From positions 1,426,001 to 1,490,000 of the forward strand of contig NZ_CP027190.1 in assembly GCF_002970915.1 (NCBI RefSeq): DNA of 64,000 nt, given 5' to 3'. This DNA is from Lactobacillus sp. CBA3605. GTDB taxonomy: Bacteria > Bacillota > Bacilli > Lactobacillales > Lactobacillaceae. How positions within the stretch are numbered: position 1 is the stretch's first letter; every line of letters begins with the position of its first letter. The translations under genes were made by a program, and so were the position numbers. Below the pieces are notes generated by a model that searched no databases, was not told the origin of the DNA, and saw only the letters and a program-made list of their open reading frames with translations. Positions 1 to 9,079 of this stretch are shown here, piece after piece.

Positions 1-77
1 CTAATGAAAACCAAGCTGATCCATTTGCCAATAATGGGGATCAAATTGATATTTCGGATGATGATTTACCATTCTAG
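1..77 (+). CDS. ssb: Single-stranded DNA-binding protein, C-terminal end (partial)
   Basis: Only the last 24 codons are in the window; the gene starts upstream. The fragment ends in the acidic tip DDDLPF, the hallmark of bacterial SSB tails, which docks RecG, PriA, RecO and other replication and repair partners. The preceding residues (NENQADPFANNGD) are a typical flexible, Asn/Gln-rich linker. The stop lies 35 bases before rpsR, and rpsF-ssb-rpsR is the usual operon in Firmicutes, which supports the identification. SSB coats single-stranded DNA at replication forks and repair intermediates. The oligonucleotide-binding fold itself cannot be judged from this window. Confidence 0.9.
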   Translation, partial: NENQADPFANNGDQIDISDDDLPF

Positions 78-112
78 CAGACTAGCTGCAGATATCGAGG
101 AGGGAAATACTA

Positions 113-349
113 ATGGCACAACAAAGAAGAGGTGGCCGTCGTCGTCGTAAAGTCGACTTCATCGCCGCTAACCACATCGAATACATCGATTATAAAGATA
201 CTGACTTATTACGTCGTTTCGTTTCAGAACGAGGCAAGATTTTACCTCGTCGGGTAAGTGGGACTAGTGCAAAGAACCAACGTTCTTTGACTATTGCTAT
301 CAAACGGGCTCGGATTATGGGCTTATTACCATTCGTTTCTGAAGAATAA
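113..349 (+). CDS. rpsR: 30S ribosomal protein S18
   Basis: A 78-residue basic protein of normal S18 length. It opens with an Arg-rich run (RRGGRRRRK) and carries the conserved segments [18 protein letters not shown] and [10 protein letters not shown]18 binds the platform of the small ribosomal subunit next to S6 and helps hold 16S rRNA. A strong ribosome-binding site (GAGGAGGG, 97-104) lies eight bases before the ATG. It is the last gene of the rpsF-ssb-rpsR operon, because a terminator hairpin begins 14 bases after the stop codon. Confidence 0.97.
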   Translation: MAQQRRGGRRRRKVDFIAANHIEYIDYKDTDLLRRFVSERGKILPRRVSGTSAKNQRSLTIAIKRARIMGLLPFVSEE

Positions 350-362
350 TTCAGATCATACT

Positions 363-394
363 AGACCATGGCTAACCAGCTATGGTCTTTTTTT
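363..394 (+). terminator. Rho-independent terminator after rpsR
   Basis: The arms AGACCAT (363-369) and ATGGTCT (382-388) pair perfectly and run into a T tract. The hairpin closes the ssb-rpsR operon. Confidence 0.85.
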
Positions 395-953
395 ATTCGA
401 TTTTTGGGTGATTCTTAACTATACCAATTGTTTTGGCAGCGGAGAAAGTATCGATGACGAAATGATTAATAGTTAAGCCTAAAATAAGACTATGAGGACA
501 AAATTAGTGAATACCCAAAGAAATAAGCAATAAATAGTTATCCAATTATTGATAATTTTTAATTCAAAACTAAATATTATGCCCAGACCAATTTTGCCGT
601 CACTTAATTTTCTTAAGTGACGGCAAAATTGATAATAAGCATTTATTATACTGAGTAATGATTGATTATTATGAAAAACACGTGTACATTCTTGAGATGT
701 GTTGGATTATGTTAAGGTGCTAAAGCGTGCCATAGTACCTTATCTAATACCTTCACTTGTGATTGCAAACGGTGAAAAAGCCGTGAACTAATCGCTTAGG
801 CGTTATTTAGTAGTATTACTGAATGTAATACGCCAAAAAGGCGTCACTAACTTTAGTTACGAATCAGTGCAAAACCCACGTTAACGTTAGCAAGGTTAAT
901 AGTGACTATGGTAAACTATCAATAACATATAAACAAAAGGGGATATCTCAATT
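395..953. other. Intergenic region upstream of the WxL cluster
   Basis: About 560 AT-rich bases with no convincing gene; a 60-codon frame starting at 294 merely runs on from the rpsR region and is not credible. The only clear structure is the 18-bp perfect hairpin at 590-630. A second, imperfect dyad (GGCGTTATT ... AATACGCC, around 798-836) lies closer to the WxL gene and could belong to its regulatory region. No promoter stands out with confidence. Confidence 0.5.
590..630. repeat. Perfect 18-bp inverted repeat
   Basis: Arms at 590-607 and 613-630 are perfect reverse complements around a 5-base loop (TTTTC). GC-rich cores are flanked by A/T runs on both outer ends, so it could terminate transcription in both directions. 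It is not attached to any gene I can see; a remnant of a mobile element is an alternative. Confidence 0.7.
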
Positions 954-1676
954 ATGAAAAAAATTATTGGAAGTTTACTATTATCTGGGGCACTTTTAGT
1001 ATCAGTCGCATTACCAACGGTCGCACACGCCGCTGAAAGCCGCGATGGGAGTACAGACGTTACTGCAACGTTTACGGCTGGGAATACAGACGTAACCCCC
1101 GTTGACCCAACTGATCCTGATACACCAAGTACTGGCGGTGATGGTAATAACGGTGGGACTGCTGGTAGTGGCTTATCACTTATCTATGTCACGAATAAAT
1201 TAGACTTCGGCTCACATGCTATTGATGTTTTGAACTCAAATACTTACGCAGCTAACTACACTAATGCTGAAGATGCAACGACCAATGCCAATACAAGTGC
1301 CTTATGGGGCAACAAGGCTGTCATTGAAGTCTCAGATACCCGTGGGACTAATGCCGGCTGGTCTTTACAAGTTTCTGGTTCAGCACTAAAATCAGAAAGT
1401 GGTGATACCATTGAGGGCGGCACCTTAGCTTTACCAGTTGGGGATGTTACGAACTCCGGTTCTAATGGCGCTAATGGTGCTAAATCAGTTGCAGTTACGA
1501 ATGCATTAGGAACCGCTACAAATGTTTTGACTGCTGCTAATACAATGGGTGCTGGGGTTACTGTTGATCAATTAGATCCATCAGATGTTAAATTAACGGT
1601 ACCAGCTAACACGGCTAAAGCCGAAGCTTATTCAACCACTGTTAACTGGTCATTAACTGACACACCAGCTAGCTAA
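954..1676 (+). CDS. WxL-domain cell-surface protein
   Basis: A 240-residue secreted protein. It has a Sec signal peptide (MKKIIGSLLLSGALL, cleavage near AHA-AES at about residue 27) and a short Pro/Asp/Thr/Gly-rich linker. The C-terminal WxL domain has both motifs: W-S-L in AGWSLQVSG and W-S-L in VNWSLTDTP just before the stop. WxL domains bind peptidoglycan non-covalently and are displayed on the wall of lactobacilli and enterococci. The ribosome-binding site AAAGGGGA precedes the ATG. A terminator follows, so it may be transcribed separately from, and more strongly than, the next three genes. By position and size it corresponds to the small WxL (CscB-type) member of a csc cluster. Confidence 0.9.
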   Translation: MKKIIGSLLLSGALLVSVALPTVAHAAESRDGSTDVTATFTAGNTDVTPVDPTDPDTPSTGGDGNNGGTAGSGLSLIYVTNKLDFGSHAIDVLNSNTYAANYTNAEDATTNANTSALWGNKAVIEVSDTRGTNAGWSLQVSGSALKSESGDTIEGGTLALPVGDVTNSGSNGANGAKSVAVTNALGTATNVLTAANTMGAGVTVDQLDPSDVKLTVPANTAKAEAYSTTVNWSLTDTPAS

Positions 1677-1695
1677 AAACAAAAACGCACAAAAT

Positions 1696-1730
1696 AAGAT
1701 GGTCATTGTGCAAACAGTGGCCATCTTTTC
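1696..1730 (+). terminator. Terminator between the first WxL gene and the rest of the csc cluster
   Basis: AAGATGGTCATTG (1696-1708) pairs with CAGTGGCCATCTT (1715-1727) through 13 positions, two of them G-U, around a 6-base loop, followed by a short T run. It would reduce read-through from the first WxL gene into the next. Confidence 0.7.
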
Positions 1731-1762
1731 TTACATAATTAGGTTGAAGAGGGAGTAAGCAA

Positions 1763-2836
1763 ATGAATAAATTTATGAAACGTTGGTTATTAATGTTAGT
1801 AACGGTGGGGGCCGTTTGGGGTGGGGGCGCTAGTCAAAGTGTGCAAGCCGCTAATAGCAGTAGTAGTAGTTCGTCTGCCAGCAATAACATCGGCTATAGC
1901 GTGGCAGCGGAAATCCCTAAAAATCAAATCAATAAGAAGAATTCTTTCTTTGATTTAAAAATGACGATGGGACAGACTCAGACGTTAAAAGCTGTTTTGT
2001 ACAATTCGTCAGATAAAGAGTTGAAAATTGCAACGGCCATTCACACGGCTTATACCAATAGCAATGGGTTAATCGAATACATCAACACGACTAAGACTTA
2101 TGACCAGTCGTTAGAATATAAGATGAGTACTATTACAAAACTAAATACCAAAACGGTAACGGTTCCAGCCAATGGTTCAAAAGTTGTGAGTGCCCAAGTT
2201 ACAATGCCTAGTGGGAACTTTAACGGCGTAATTTTAGGTGGTTGGTATTTCAAACGCATCGACGATAAAGTAACCGGCTCAGTTAAAGGGTCCATGAATA
2301 TTAAGAACGAATATTCATATGTTATCGGGATGAAGTATACCGTGGGTAAGACGGTGACACCGAACATGAAGTTGACTAAGGTTAAAGCGGGACTAGAAAA
2401 TTATCATAAAGGGATTTTTCCTTACTTACAAAATCCAACCGCTGTTATTATTCCGAACTTAACGATTAATTCGACGATTACCAACACGAACACTGGAAAA
2501 GTTGTTAAGACAGCAAAGAAGACGGGCGTGCAAATGGCGCCAAATTCAACGTTCCGGTATCCCTTACTCTTAGGTAAGACGGAATTACAGGCTGGAAAGT
2601 ATCACATTAAGATGGTGGTCAAGAATACGGATCACACCTGGACTTTCAATAAAGATTTTACGATTTCTCAAAATGATGCCAAAACATACAATAAAAAAGC
2701 GGTGGATAATTCTGGAATTAACATTTGGTGGTTAATCGGGTTAGGCGCGTTAGCAATGTTGATTATTATCATAATTATTGGGTTGATTATTTACTTCATT
2801 GTTAAGAAACGACGCCAAAAAAAGTCTGACGACTAG
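1763..2836 (+). CDS. WxL-interacting protein (DUF916/DUF3324), CscA-type
   Basis: A 357-residue type I membrane protein. It has a signal peptide (to about residue 30), a Ser-rich spacer, a DUF916 peptidoglycan-binding-like domain (starting IGYSVAAEIPKNQ, about residues 43-170), and a DUF3324 host-binding-like domain (about 180-315). A single transmembrane helix near residues 321-345 precedes a basic tail (KKRRQKK). Proteins of this family (WxLIP) pair with WxL proteins in extracellular complexes. The start is supported by GAGGGAG ahead of the ATG. It is followed 35 bases later by the sortase-type gene, so the three downstream genes form one unit. Confidence 0.88.
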   Translation: MNKFMKRWLLMLVTVGAVWGGGASQSVQAANSSSSSSSASNNIGYSVAAEIPKNQINKKNSFFDLKMTMGQTQTLKAVLYNSSDKELKIATAIHTAYTNSNGLIEYINTTKTYDQSLEYKMSTITKLNTKTVTVPANGSKVVSAQVTMPSGNFNGVILGGWYFKRIDDKVTGSVKGSMNIKNEYSYVIGMKYTVGKTVTPNMKLTKVKAGLENYHKGIFPYLQNPTAVIIPNLTINSTITNTNTGKVVKTAKKTGVQMAPNSTFRYPLLLGKTELQAGKYHIKMVVKNTDHTWTFNKDFTISQNDAKTYNKKAVDNSGINIWWLIGLGALAMLIIIIIIGLIIYFIVKKRRQKKSDD

Positions 2837-2871
2837 GTAAGACCATCAACTGTTGGGGGAAGGTGATCGTG

Positions 2872-3261
2872 ATGAAACGTCTCATATTGAGTGTACTAAT
2901 TGGATTAGGGTTAGGATTTATTAGTGTGGCACCAGTGAGCGCAACAACGATTAATGGTGGTAGTATGGCCGTCAATATTGATTTTTATCAAGCGAAAACG
3001 ACAGCGAGGACCTATGCTGATGTCATTGATATCCCAGATGGTCAAACACCATACTTGGTTAAGACTCAACTCATTAAAGCACAACCTGTAACGGCAGCGA
3101 CCTTAATTAAGCAGGTCAAACAGCTACAATTACCACAAACTAACGAAGTTGGCACGATTCTTACAACCATTATCGGTGTATTACTATTATTGGGGTTATT
3201 AATATATCGATTAAAACGGCGGGGATTAGCTGGAGAAAAGTATCGGGTGAATGAGCAATGA
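2872..3261 (+). CDS. Small cell-wall-anchored protein of the csc cluster, CscD-type
   Basis: A 129-residue protein with an N-terminal signal peptide (cleavage near SA-TTING), a short exposed region, the sortase-like motif LPQTNE, a hydrophobic helix (about 17 residues) and a basic tail (RLKRRG). LPQTNE departs from LPxTG by Asn in place of Gly, so either a variant sortase substrate or simple membrane anchoring is possible. I chose the ATG at 2872 because GGGGGAAGG (2855-2863) is eight bases upstream; a GTG at 2863 lies inside that site. Its stop overlaps the next start (ATGA), which implies translational coupling. Clusters with this gene set are the csc clusters of Lactobacillus plantarum and relatives. 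Confidence 0.8.
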   Translation: MKRLILSVLIGLGLGFISVAPVSATTINGGSMAVNIDFYQAKTTARTYADVIDIPDGQTPYLVKTQLIKAQPVTAATLIKQVKQLQLPQTNEVGTILTTIIGVLLLLGLLIYRLKRRGLAGEKYRVNEQ

Positions 3262-4826
3262 GAAGACAAAAGATAATTTGGCAGTTAGGCGTAGGATTAT
3301 TGATGTTAGTTGGCGTTGTATTTGGTGGCCGGGTCGTTGGACAGGCTGCAGATGCGGATACGTTTGTTGATGTGACAGCGGATACTAGTTTTAAGAATGG
3401 TGTCAATAAAGTGTTGCATAGTTATGGAGATACGTTTAGCGTCACGTCGTGGCCAACTGTCACGGCGGTTAGTGCCAATTATACCCTCGATGGTAAAATT
3501 ACTAATCGGACCACGAAAATTAAAGTGACTTATCGTGGGACGTTTACAATTGGCGGTAAAGGTTGGTTTACCAGTGTGTATGGTGAAATAATGAGTGCCG
3601 ATGGGACCATTTTGGGTACCGATGCGAATTTTGATGGCGGCGATACTGAAAACATTTTCGGAGCGCTCGGACATAAAGCAATTGATCAATTGTTGAGTTT
3701 TAGCATGGATACATCGAATGTGCAAAATATCGGGATTAGTTGGGGAACTGGAACCAAAAAGTGGAACGGTACGACCCCATTATATATCGCCTTGAAATTC
3801 CCAACGAGTAATGCGCCTACTGATGCTGGTGCGATTGGGCTAGCTGAGATTGATGATTATAAGGCGTGGCCAGCGGATGCTAATCCAACGATTACGAATA
3901 CGCTAACCACTAGTTCAACCACGATTAAAGGTAAGGGGACCACTGCTGGCGATGTCATTAGTAGTGACGTTAACGGCGTCACAACGACAGTTGGCAGTGA
4001 TGGCACCTATACCCTGAATTTAGGTACAACGTTAGCTGGTAAGAGTACCGTCACGGTGACAGAAAAAAATAGTGTCGGTGATGCTGGGACTGCTAGTGCT
4101 ACTGTCACCAAAGATTTAACGATTGCAGCTGATAAAACCAGTTTGAATTTAGATGCGGATGATGTGGTGGCGTTAAAAGACAAGTCTGATAGTGATATGA
4201 TAAGTTGGATTGTAAAACAAGCTGGTATTACCGCAAAAAGTGGCTCTGGTGGGACACCAACATTTACTGCTGACGAGACTGGTTTAGCAGCGACTATTCA
4301 AGCCTTAGCTGAAAATGGTAGTACGACAGTTAATATCTACGCTAAAAATGGTGCTGACGTTTCTGATAAAGTGGCGGTGTCATTGATTAAGGAACCGACA
4401 ACGTTGACTTTCGGCACGTTATCAGCGGATATTAGTTTTGGATCGACAACGGTACCGAGTAAAGAAATGGTGATTAGTCCAACCAGTAACTTTGACATTA
4501 ATGTTGAAGATTCACGAGCGACTGGGTCGAAATGGTATGTCTATGCGACGGCCACGGCACTAACAACGGGGACTGGAACGACTGCGCACACGTTAAAAGG
4601 TAATTTGATTTATAAAACAAGTAGTACGGACCAACAGAATCTGACTAATACGAGTACGTTAGTGGGGTCGGGGACTAAAGTTGCCGGGACTACTGATACT
4701 AAGGTAACTAGTGATTGGGATAGTTCTAAAGGTATTGGTATCTTCTTAGAAGCACTGCCAGGTATTTATGCGGGTGATTATACTGGCCAAATTAATTGGA
4801 GTTTACAAGATACGCCAACTGAGTAG
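3258..4826 (+). CDS. Large WxL-domain surface protein, CscC-type
   Basis: A 522-residue secreted protein. It has a signal peptide (about residues 1-31, ending GQA-ADA), an N-terminal beta-rich region (about 32-205), and an immunoglobulin/bacterial-adhesin-like module (about 210-290, with NPTITNTLTT and GSDGTYTLNL). A C-terminal WxL domain carries the motifs KWYVYA and INWSLQDTP, the latter close to the stop. The first motif is W-Y-V rather than W-x-L, a common variant. The start codon overlaps the preceding stop by four bases (ATGA). It probably assembles with the DUF916/DUF3324 protein and the small WxL protein on the wall; the ligand is unknown. Confidence 0.87.
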   Translation: MRRQKIIWQLGVGLLMLVGVVFGGRVVGQAADADTFVDVTADTSFKNGVNKVLHSYGDTFSVTSWPTVTAVSANYTLDGKITNRTTKIKVTYRGTFTIGGKGWFTSVYGEIMSADGTILGTDANFDGGDTENIFGALGHKAIDQLLSFSMDTSNVQNIGISWGTGTKKWNGTTPLYIALKFPTSNAPTDAGAIGLAEIDDYKAWPADANPTITNTLTTSSTTIKGKGTTAGDVISSDVNGVTTTVGSDGTYTLNLGTTLAGKSTVTVTEKNSVGDAGTASATVTKDLTIAADKTSLNLDADDVVALKDKSDSDMISWIVKQAGITAKSGSGGTPTFTADETGLAATIQALAENGSTTVNIYAKNGADVSDKVAVSLIKEPTTLTFGTLSADISFGSTTVPSKEMVISPTSNFDINVEDSRATGSKWYVYATATALTTGTGTTAHTLKGNLIYKTSSTDQQNLTNTSTLVGSGTKVAGTTDTKVTSDWDSSKGIGIFLEALPGIYAGDYTGQINWSLQDTPTE

Positions 4827-4851
4827 CATAGTTGATAGTGATTGGACTGCC

Positions 4852-4886
4852 AAACGGAATTCATTGATAATGATGAATTCCGTTTT
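4852..4886 (+). terminator. Terminator after the csc cluster
   Basis: AAACGGAATTCAT (4852-4864) pairs perfectly with ATGAATTCCGTTT (4873-4885) around an 8-base loop, ending in TTTT. Confidence 0.85.
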
Positions 4887-4952
4887 ATGCTATCTGGATA
4901 GAAGGCGTCAGGTCAGTCACTTAACCTGAAACTAAAATGAAAGCGCGGTTTG

Positions 4953-4961
4953 TGATAGAAT
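4953..4961 (+). promoter_or_regulatory. Extended -10 promoter of gdpP
   Basis: TGATAGAAT combines the TG of an extended -10 with the hexamer TAGAAT at 4956-4961, about 35 bases before the gdpP start. No good -35 is visible, as expected for this promoter class. Assigned by inspection only. Confidence 0.5.
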
Positions 4962-4996
4962 ATAACTATTACTGAGAACTCTTGAGGGAATTTCAA

Positions 4997-7009
4997 ATGA
5001 AAAAATTTTTTTCGCGCGAAAACATTCCATTTTTCTTACAAAATCAACCGCTACGCCTATTGTCGTTAGTCATTTTGGGCCTATCGCTGATTACGCTAGT
5101 GACTGGTTTTTTAGTGAACTGGATTTTTGGTACCATTATCTTAGTCCTAATTATTATGGCCGGTATCCTGTCTTACAACACATTGATTGAACTAAGTTCG
5201 AGTGCTAATGAATATATATCAGATTTATCCTATCGCATTAAGCGTGGCGAACAAGAAGCCTTGATCCAAATGCCGATTGGGGTCATGATTTTTAATGCGG
5301 ACCAAACAATCGAGTGGGTTAATCCATACCTACAACGTTACTTTGGGCAACAAGACGTCTTGGGCTACCGGCTAGTTGATCTCGATAAGGAACTGGCGGC
5401 GGCAGTTAGCGCCCACCAAGATGAACCGGCGACGATTCGGTGGCAGGACTATCAATTTGATTTACGCGTGCAACAGAGCACTAATACGTTATATATGATG
5501 GACGTCACCAAATATGCTGAGTTAGCCAATCAATTTGAGGATGAGAAGTTAGTCATTGGGCAAATCTTTTTGGATAACTATGATGAGATTACACAGTCAA
5601 TGGCCGATACGGATATTTCTAATCTAAATAATTATGTGACCAACGAACTGTCCAAATGGACGCAAACGTTTGGGATGTATTTGAAACGGTTAGATGATGA
5701 CCACTTTTTCTTATTAGGCTATGCCAATAGTTTACGCCGGGTGGAAGAAAATAAGTTTCGGATTTTAGACCGAATTCGTGAGTCAACTTCGAAGCAAAAC
5801 TTCCCTTTAACATTGAGCATTGGGATTGCGTATGGTGAACGTAATATGAATAACTTGGCTGATTTAGCGCAAAGTAATATGGATTTGGCGCTTGGCCGGG
5901 GTGGCGATCAAGTCGTGGTTCGGGCTGAAGATGAACCTGCTCGTTTCTACGGTGGGAAGACCAATCCAATGGAAAAGCGGACCCGAGTCCGAGCCCGGAT
6001 GATTAGTCAAACGCTCCAAGAATTGATGAATCAATCGGACCAAGTCTTTGTGCAAGGACACCATCAACCGGATATGGATGCGGTGGGCGCTTGTTTAGGT
6101 ATTCGGCGGATTGCGGAGATGAATGGCAAGCAATGTTGGATTGTTTTAGATGAACAAAACCTACATTCGGATATTCAACGTCTTTTGGACCAATTGCGGT
6201 CGGATGAGACGATTGAAGCGGCTATTATTTCACCAGCAGAGGCGCTTGAGAAAGCCACTGATCAAAGTTTATTAGTGATGGTTGATCATTCAAAACCCAG
6301 CATTTCGATGTCACAACCGCTCTATGAACGGTTGGAAAACCGCGTGATGATTATTGATCATCATCGGCGAGGCGAAGAATTTCCTGAAAACCCAGTTTTG
6401 GTTTATATTGAACCGTATGCCTCATCAACGTGTGAGCTGATTACTGAAATGTTTGAGTATCAGTCACATGATGCAGAAGCAATTAATAAGATTGAAGCCA
6501 CGGCGATGTTGACTGGGATTGTCATTGATACGAAGTCCTTCTCACTGCGTTCTGGATCGCGGACCTTTGATGCGGCCAGTTACTTACGGTCGGCCGGTGC
6601 AGATAGCTTATTAGTTCAACAGTTCATGAAGGAAAATGTCGATAGTTATTTACAGCGTAATCATTTAATTGAATCCGTTGAATTTGTTAATCAGGATATG
6701 GCGTTATGCGTCGGCGAAAATGACCAAGTGTATGATCCGGTCACGGCCGCCCAAGCCGCTGATTCGTTGTTATCTATGTCGGGGGTTGATGCCTCCTTCG
6801 TGATTACACGACGTGAAGATGGTCGGGTTGGCATTTCAGCGCGTTCTTTAGGTGAGATTAATGTCCAAGTTTACATGGAAAAATTGGGTGGTGGTGGTCA
6901 CTTGTCGAATGCCGCAACTCAAATTGAAGGCCAGTCCGTTGATGAAGCGAAACAAACTTTGATTGACTTACTGACTGCAACTGATGATGAAAATCCAGAA
7001 TCTAATTAG
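4997..7009 (+). CDS. gdpP: Cyclic-di-AMP phosphodiesterase GdpP (DHH family)
   Basis: A 670-residue membrane protein of normal GdpP length. Two transmembrane helices (about residues 16-55) are followed by a PAS-like domain (about 80-150), a degenerate GGDEF domain (about 170-300) and a C-terminal DHH/DHHA1 phosphodiesterase. The catalytic part shows GHHQPDMDAVGA and IIDHHRRG, which bind the metal ions, and the Gly-rich GGGGHLSNAAT near the end. GdpP hydrolyses c-di-AMP and so sets potassium and osmolyte balance and wall homeostasis. I chose the ATG at 4997, which is preceded by GAGGGAA; a TTG at 4982 lies before that site. It is followed closely by rplI and dnaB, the usual Firmicute order. 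Confidence 0.95.
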   Translation: MKKFFSRENIPFFLQNQPLRLLSLVILGLSLITLVTGFLVNWIFGTIILVLIIMAGILSYNTLIELSSSANEYISDLSYRIKRGEQEALIQMPIGVMIFNADQTIEWVNPYLQRYFGQQDVLGYRLVDLDKELAAAVSAHQDEPATIRWQDYQFDLRVQQSTNTLYMMDVTKYAELANQFEDEKLVIGQIFLDNYDEITQSMADTDISNLNNYVTNELSKWTQTFGMYLKRLDDDHFFLLGYANSLRRVEENKFRILDRIRESTSKQNFPLTLSIGIAYGERNMNNLADLAQSNMDLALGRGGDQVVVRAEDEPARFYGGKTNPMEKRTRVRARMISQTLQELMNQSDQVFVQGHHQPDMDAVGACLGIRRIAEMNGKQCWIVLDEQNLHSDIQRLLDQLRSDETIEAAIISPAEALEKATDQSLLVMVDHSKPSISMSQPLYERLENRVMIIDHHRRGEEFPENPVLVYIEPYASSTCELITEMFEYQSHDAEAINKIEATAMLTGIVIDTKSFSLRSGSRTFDAASYLRSAGADSLLVQQFMKENVDSYLQRNHLIESVEFVNQDMALCVGENDQVYDPVTAAQAADSLLSMSGVDASFVITRREDGRVGISARSLGEINVQVYMEKLGGGGHLSNAATQIEGQSVDEAKQTLIDLLTATDDENPESN

Positions 7010-7021
7010 GAGTGAACACAG

Positions 7022-7474
7022 ATGAAAGTTATTTTTTTAAGTGATGTCCGTGGTAAAGGTAAACGGGGCCAAATCAAAGAGGTTCCTGCTGGTTATGCCC
7101 AAAACTTTTTGATTAAAAAAGGGTTAGCTAAAGAAGCGACCAAAGTAGCTGTTAATACCCTAAAAGCTGAACAAAAATCCGAAGCTAGTCGGGCTGCTGA
7201 AGAATTAGCTGCCGCTAAAGTTAAAAAAACTGAATTAGAATCTGACGCTACGGTTGTTGAATTAACTGCTAAAGCTGGAACTGATGGCCGCTTATTTGGG
7301 TCAATTCCTAGTAAGCAAATTGCGACGGCGTTAGCTGATCAATATCAAGTCAAGTTAGATAAACGCAAGATCGAATTACCAGAACCAATCCGGGTGTTAG
7401 GGTACACAAATGTGCCAGTTAAGCTACACGCGGAAGTAACGGCGAAGATTCGTGTCCACGTTGTCGAAAAGTAA
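7022..7474 (+). CDS. rplI: 50S ribosomal protein L9
   Basis: A 150-residue protein of normal L9 length. It begins with the conserved [30 protein letters not shown] N-terminal rRNA-binding domain, has the long Ala/Lys/Glu-rich connecting helix (about residues 40-75), and ends in the C-terminal domain ([13 protein letters not shown] ... VKLHAEV). L9 stabilises the large subunit near L1 and limits frameshifting. It sits 12 bases after gdpP with its own site (TAGGAGTG) and 15 bases before dnaB, so the three are one operon. Confidence 0.97.
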   Translation: MKVIFLSDVRGKGKRGQIKEVPAGYAQNFLIKKGLAKEATKVAVNTLKAEQKSEASRAAEELAAAKVKKTELESDATVVELTAKAGTDGRLFGSIPSKQIATALADQYQVKLDKRKIELPEPIRVLGYTNVPVKLHAEVTAKIRVHVVEK

Positions 7475-7489
7475 AAGGACGGATCGCGC

Positions 7490-8917
7490 ATGAACAATGA
7501 TGGGTTAGATCAAACACCACCACAAAATATTGAAGCTGAAAAGGCGGTCCTCGGTGCCGTTTTCTTAAATAGTGATGCGTTAGTCGAAGCGATGGAATTC
7601 GTGGAAGCACAAGACTTTTATCGCCGGGCCCATCAAATTATTTTTGCATGCATGGTCACATTAAATGATCGTGATGAAGCCATTGATGCAGTGACGGTCA
7701 GTGATTTATTGACGGCGCAAAATCAATTAGATGATGTTGGCGGGATGAGCTATATTGCTGAACTCGCGGGGTCCGTACCAACGGCGGCCAATGCGGGTTA
7801 CTATGCCAAAATTGTCGCACAAAAAGCCACGGTCCGGCGATTAATTAAGACGGCCACGGAAATTACGACTAAGGCCTATACTGAAAATGACGATGTGACC
7901 ACCCTACTAGATGATGCGGAACGAGACATTATGAATGTCTCAGAACAGCGTAATCAGAGTGGATTTAAATCAATTTCGGACGTGTTAAATTCATCAATTG
8001 AAGAAATCGATCGGTTATATCAAAATGATGATGATATTACGGGGTTACCAACCGGCTTTACGGAATTAGATAAGATGACAGCGGGCTTGCAACCGGATAA
8101 CTTGATCATTTTAGCAGCGCGACCGGCCGTTGGTAAAACGGCCTTTGCGTTAAACATTGCGCAAAACGTTGCAACTAAGACGGATACCACCGTGGCCCTT
8201 TTTAGTTTGGAAATGGGCGCTGAATCCTTGGTTAACCGGATGTTGTGTGCAGAAGGCAGTATTGATGCTGGGCATTTGCGGACGGGTCAATTGAATGAAG
8301 AAGAGTGGGAACACTTGGTGGTGGCGATGGGGAGTCTCTCCAAAGCTAGCATTTATATTGATGATACGCCGGGAATCAAAATGTCTGAAATCCGGGCGAA
8401 AAGTCGACGATTAGCAAAAGAACAAGGTAACCTCGGCTTAATTGTCGTGGATTATTTACAGCTAATCGAAGGTGGTAATAACGAAAGTCGGCAACAAGAA
8501 GTTTCCGAAATCTCACGTCAAATGAAGAAGCTGGCTAAAGAATTAGGTGTCCCGGTGATTGCCTTATCTCAGCTATCACGGGGCGTGGAGCAACGGCAAG
8601 ATAAACGACCGGTGCTATCCGATATTCGTGAATCTGGGTCAATTGAACAGGATGCCGACATTGTCGCGTTCTTATATCGGGAAGATTATTATGATCGCGA
8701 AGGCGACGATGATGATAGTGGTGGTAATTTCGGCGGTGGCGGTAACTTCAATGGTGGCGATCCACGTGAACAGGATGCCTCTGAAGATGTCGGTGAAGTC
8801 GAAGTTATTATTGAAAAGAATCGGGCCGGGGCGCGTGGCACCGTGAAATTATTGTTTGTTAAACCATTCAATAAGTTTTCGTCGGTCTCCTATGCGCAAG
8901 ACCCACAACAAGCGTAA
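7490..8917 (+). CDS. dnaB: Replicative DNA helicase (DnaB family)
   Basis: A 475-residue protein with the N-terminal DnaB domain (about residues 8-110, beginning QNIEAEKAVLGAV) and the RecA-like ATPase domain. Walker A is RPAVGKTAF near residue 210, Walker B LIVVDYLQLI near 320, and an arginine-rich region LSRGVEQRQDKRP near 365. It unwinds the parental duplex at the fork as a hexamer. A Gly/Asp-rich insertion (about residues 403-428: DDDDSGGNFGGGG) separates the last core motifs; related lactobacilli carry such low-complexity loops. It is named dnaB in most species and dnaC in Bacillus. A terminator follows, closing the gdpP-rplI-dnaB operon. Confidence 0.96.
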   Translation: MNNDGLDQTPPQNIEAEKAVLGAVFLNSDALVEAMEFVEAQDFYRRAHQIIFACMVTLNDRDEAIDAVTVSDLLTAQNQLDDVGGMSYIAELAGSVPTAANAGYYAKIVAQKATVRRLIKTATEITTKAYTENDDVTTLLDDAERDIMNVSEQRNQSGFKSISDVLNSSIEEIDRLYQNDDDITGLPTGFTELDKMTAGLQPDNLIILAARPAVGKTAFALNIAQNVATKTDTTVALFSLEMGAESLVNRMLCAEGSIDAGHLRTGQLNEEEWEHLVVAMGSLSKASIYIDDTPGIKMSEIRAKSRRLAKEQGNLGLIVVDYLQLIEGGNNESRQQEVSEISRQMKKLAKELGVPVIALSQLSRGVEQRQDKRPVLSDIRESGSIEQDADIVAFLYREDYYDREGDDDDSGGNFGGGGNFNGGDPREQDASEDVGEVEVIIEKNRAGARGTVKLLFVKPFNKFSSVSYAQDPQQA

Positions 8918-8936
8918 CTAATTAATCATGATGAGT

Positions 8937-8969
8937 AGAGTTTGGTAGTTAAATGCCAAGCTCTTTTTT
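8937..8969 (+). terminator. Terminator after dnaB
   Basis: GAGTTTGG (8938-8945) pairs with CCAAGCTC (8956-8963), with one G-U pair, and is followed by TTTTTT. Confidence 0.85.
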
Positions 8970-9079
8970 AGCATCGAAATTTCACTAATTACCCTGTGGA
9001 ACCAGCCGGCGTGCCCTGTTATTTTAAATTGAGTTTGCTATGATGGGAGTAAGGCTTTAAAAAGGATGGGGATGCAGAT

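Noticed and set aside
3306..3725. 139-residue minus-strand frame inside the large WxL gene
   Set aside because: Fully covered by a well-supported gene on the other strand and lacking a start signal.
8759..8774. parS-like CCACGTGAACA inside dnaB
   Set aside because: Only the CACGTG centre fits; the flanks do not match the parS consensus.
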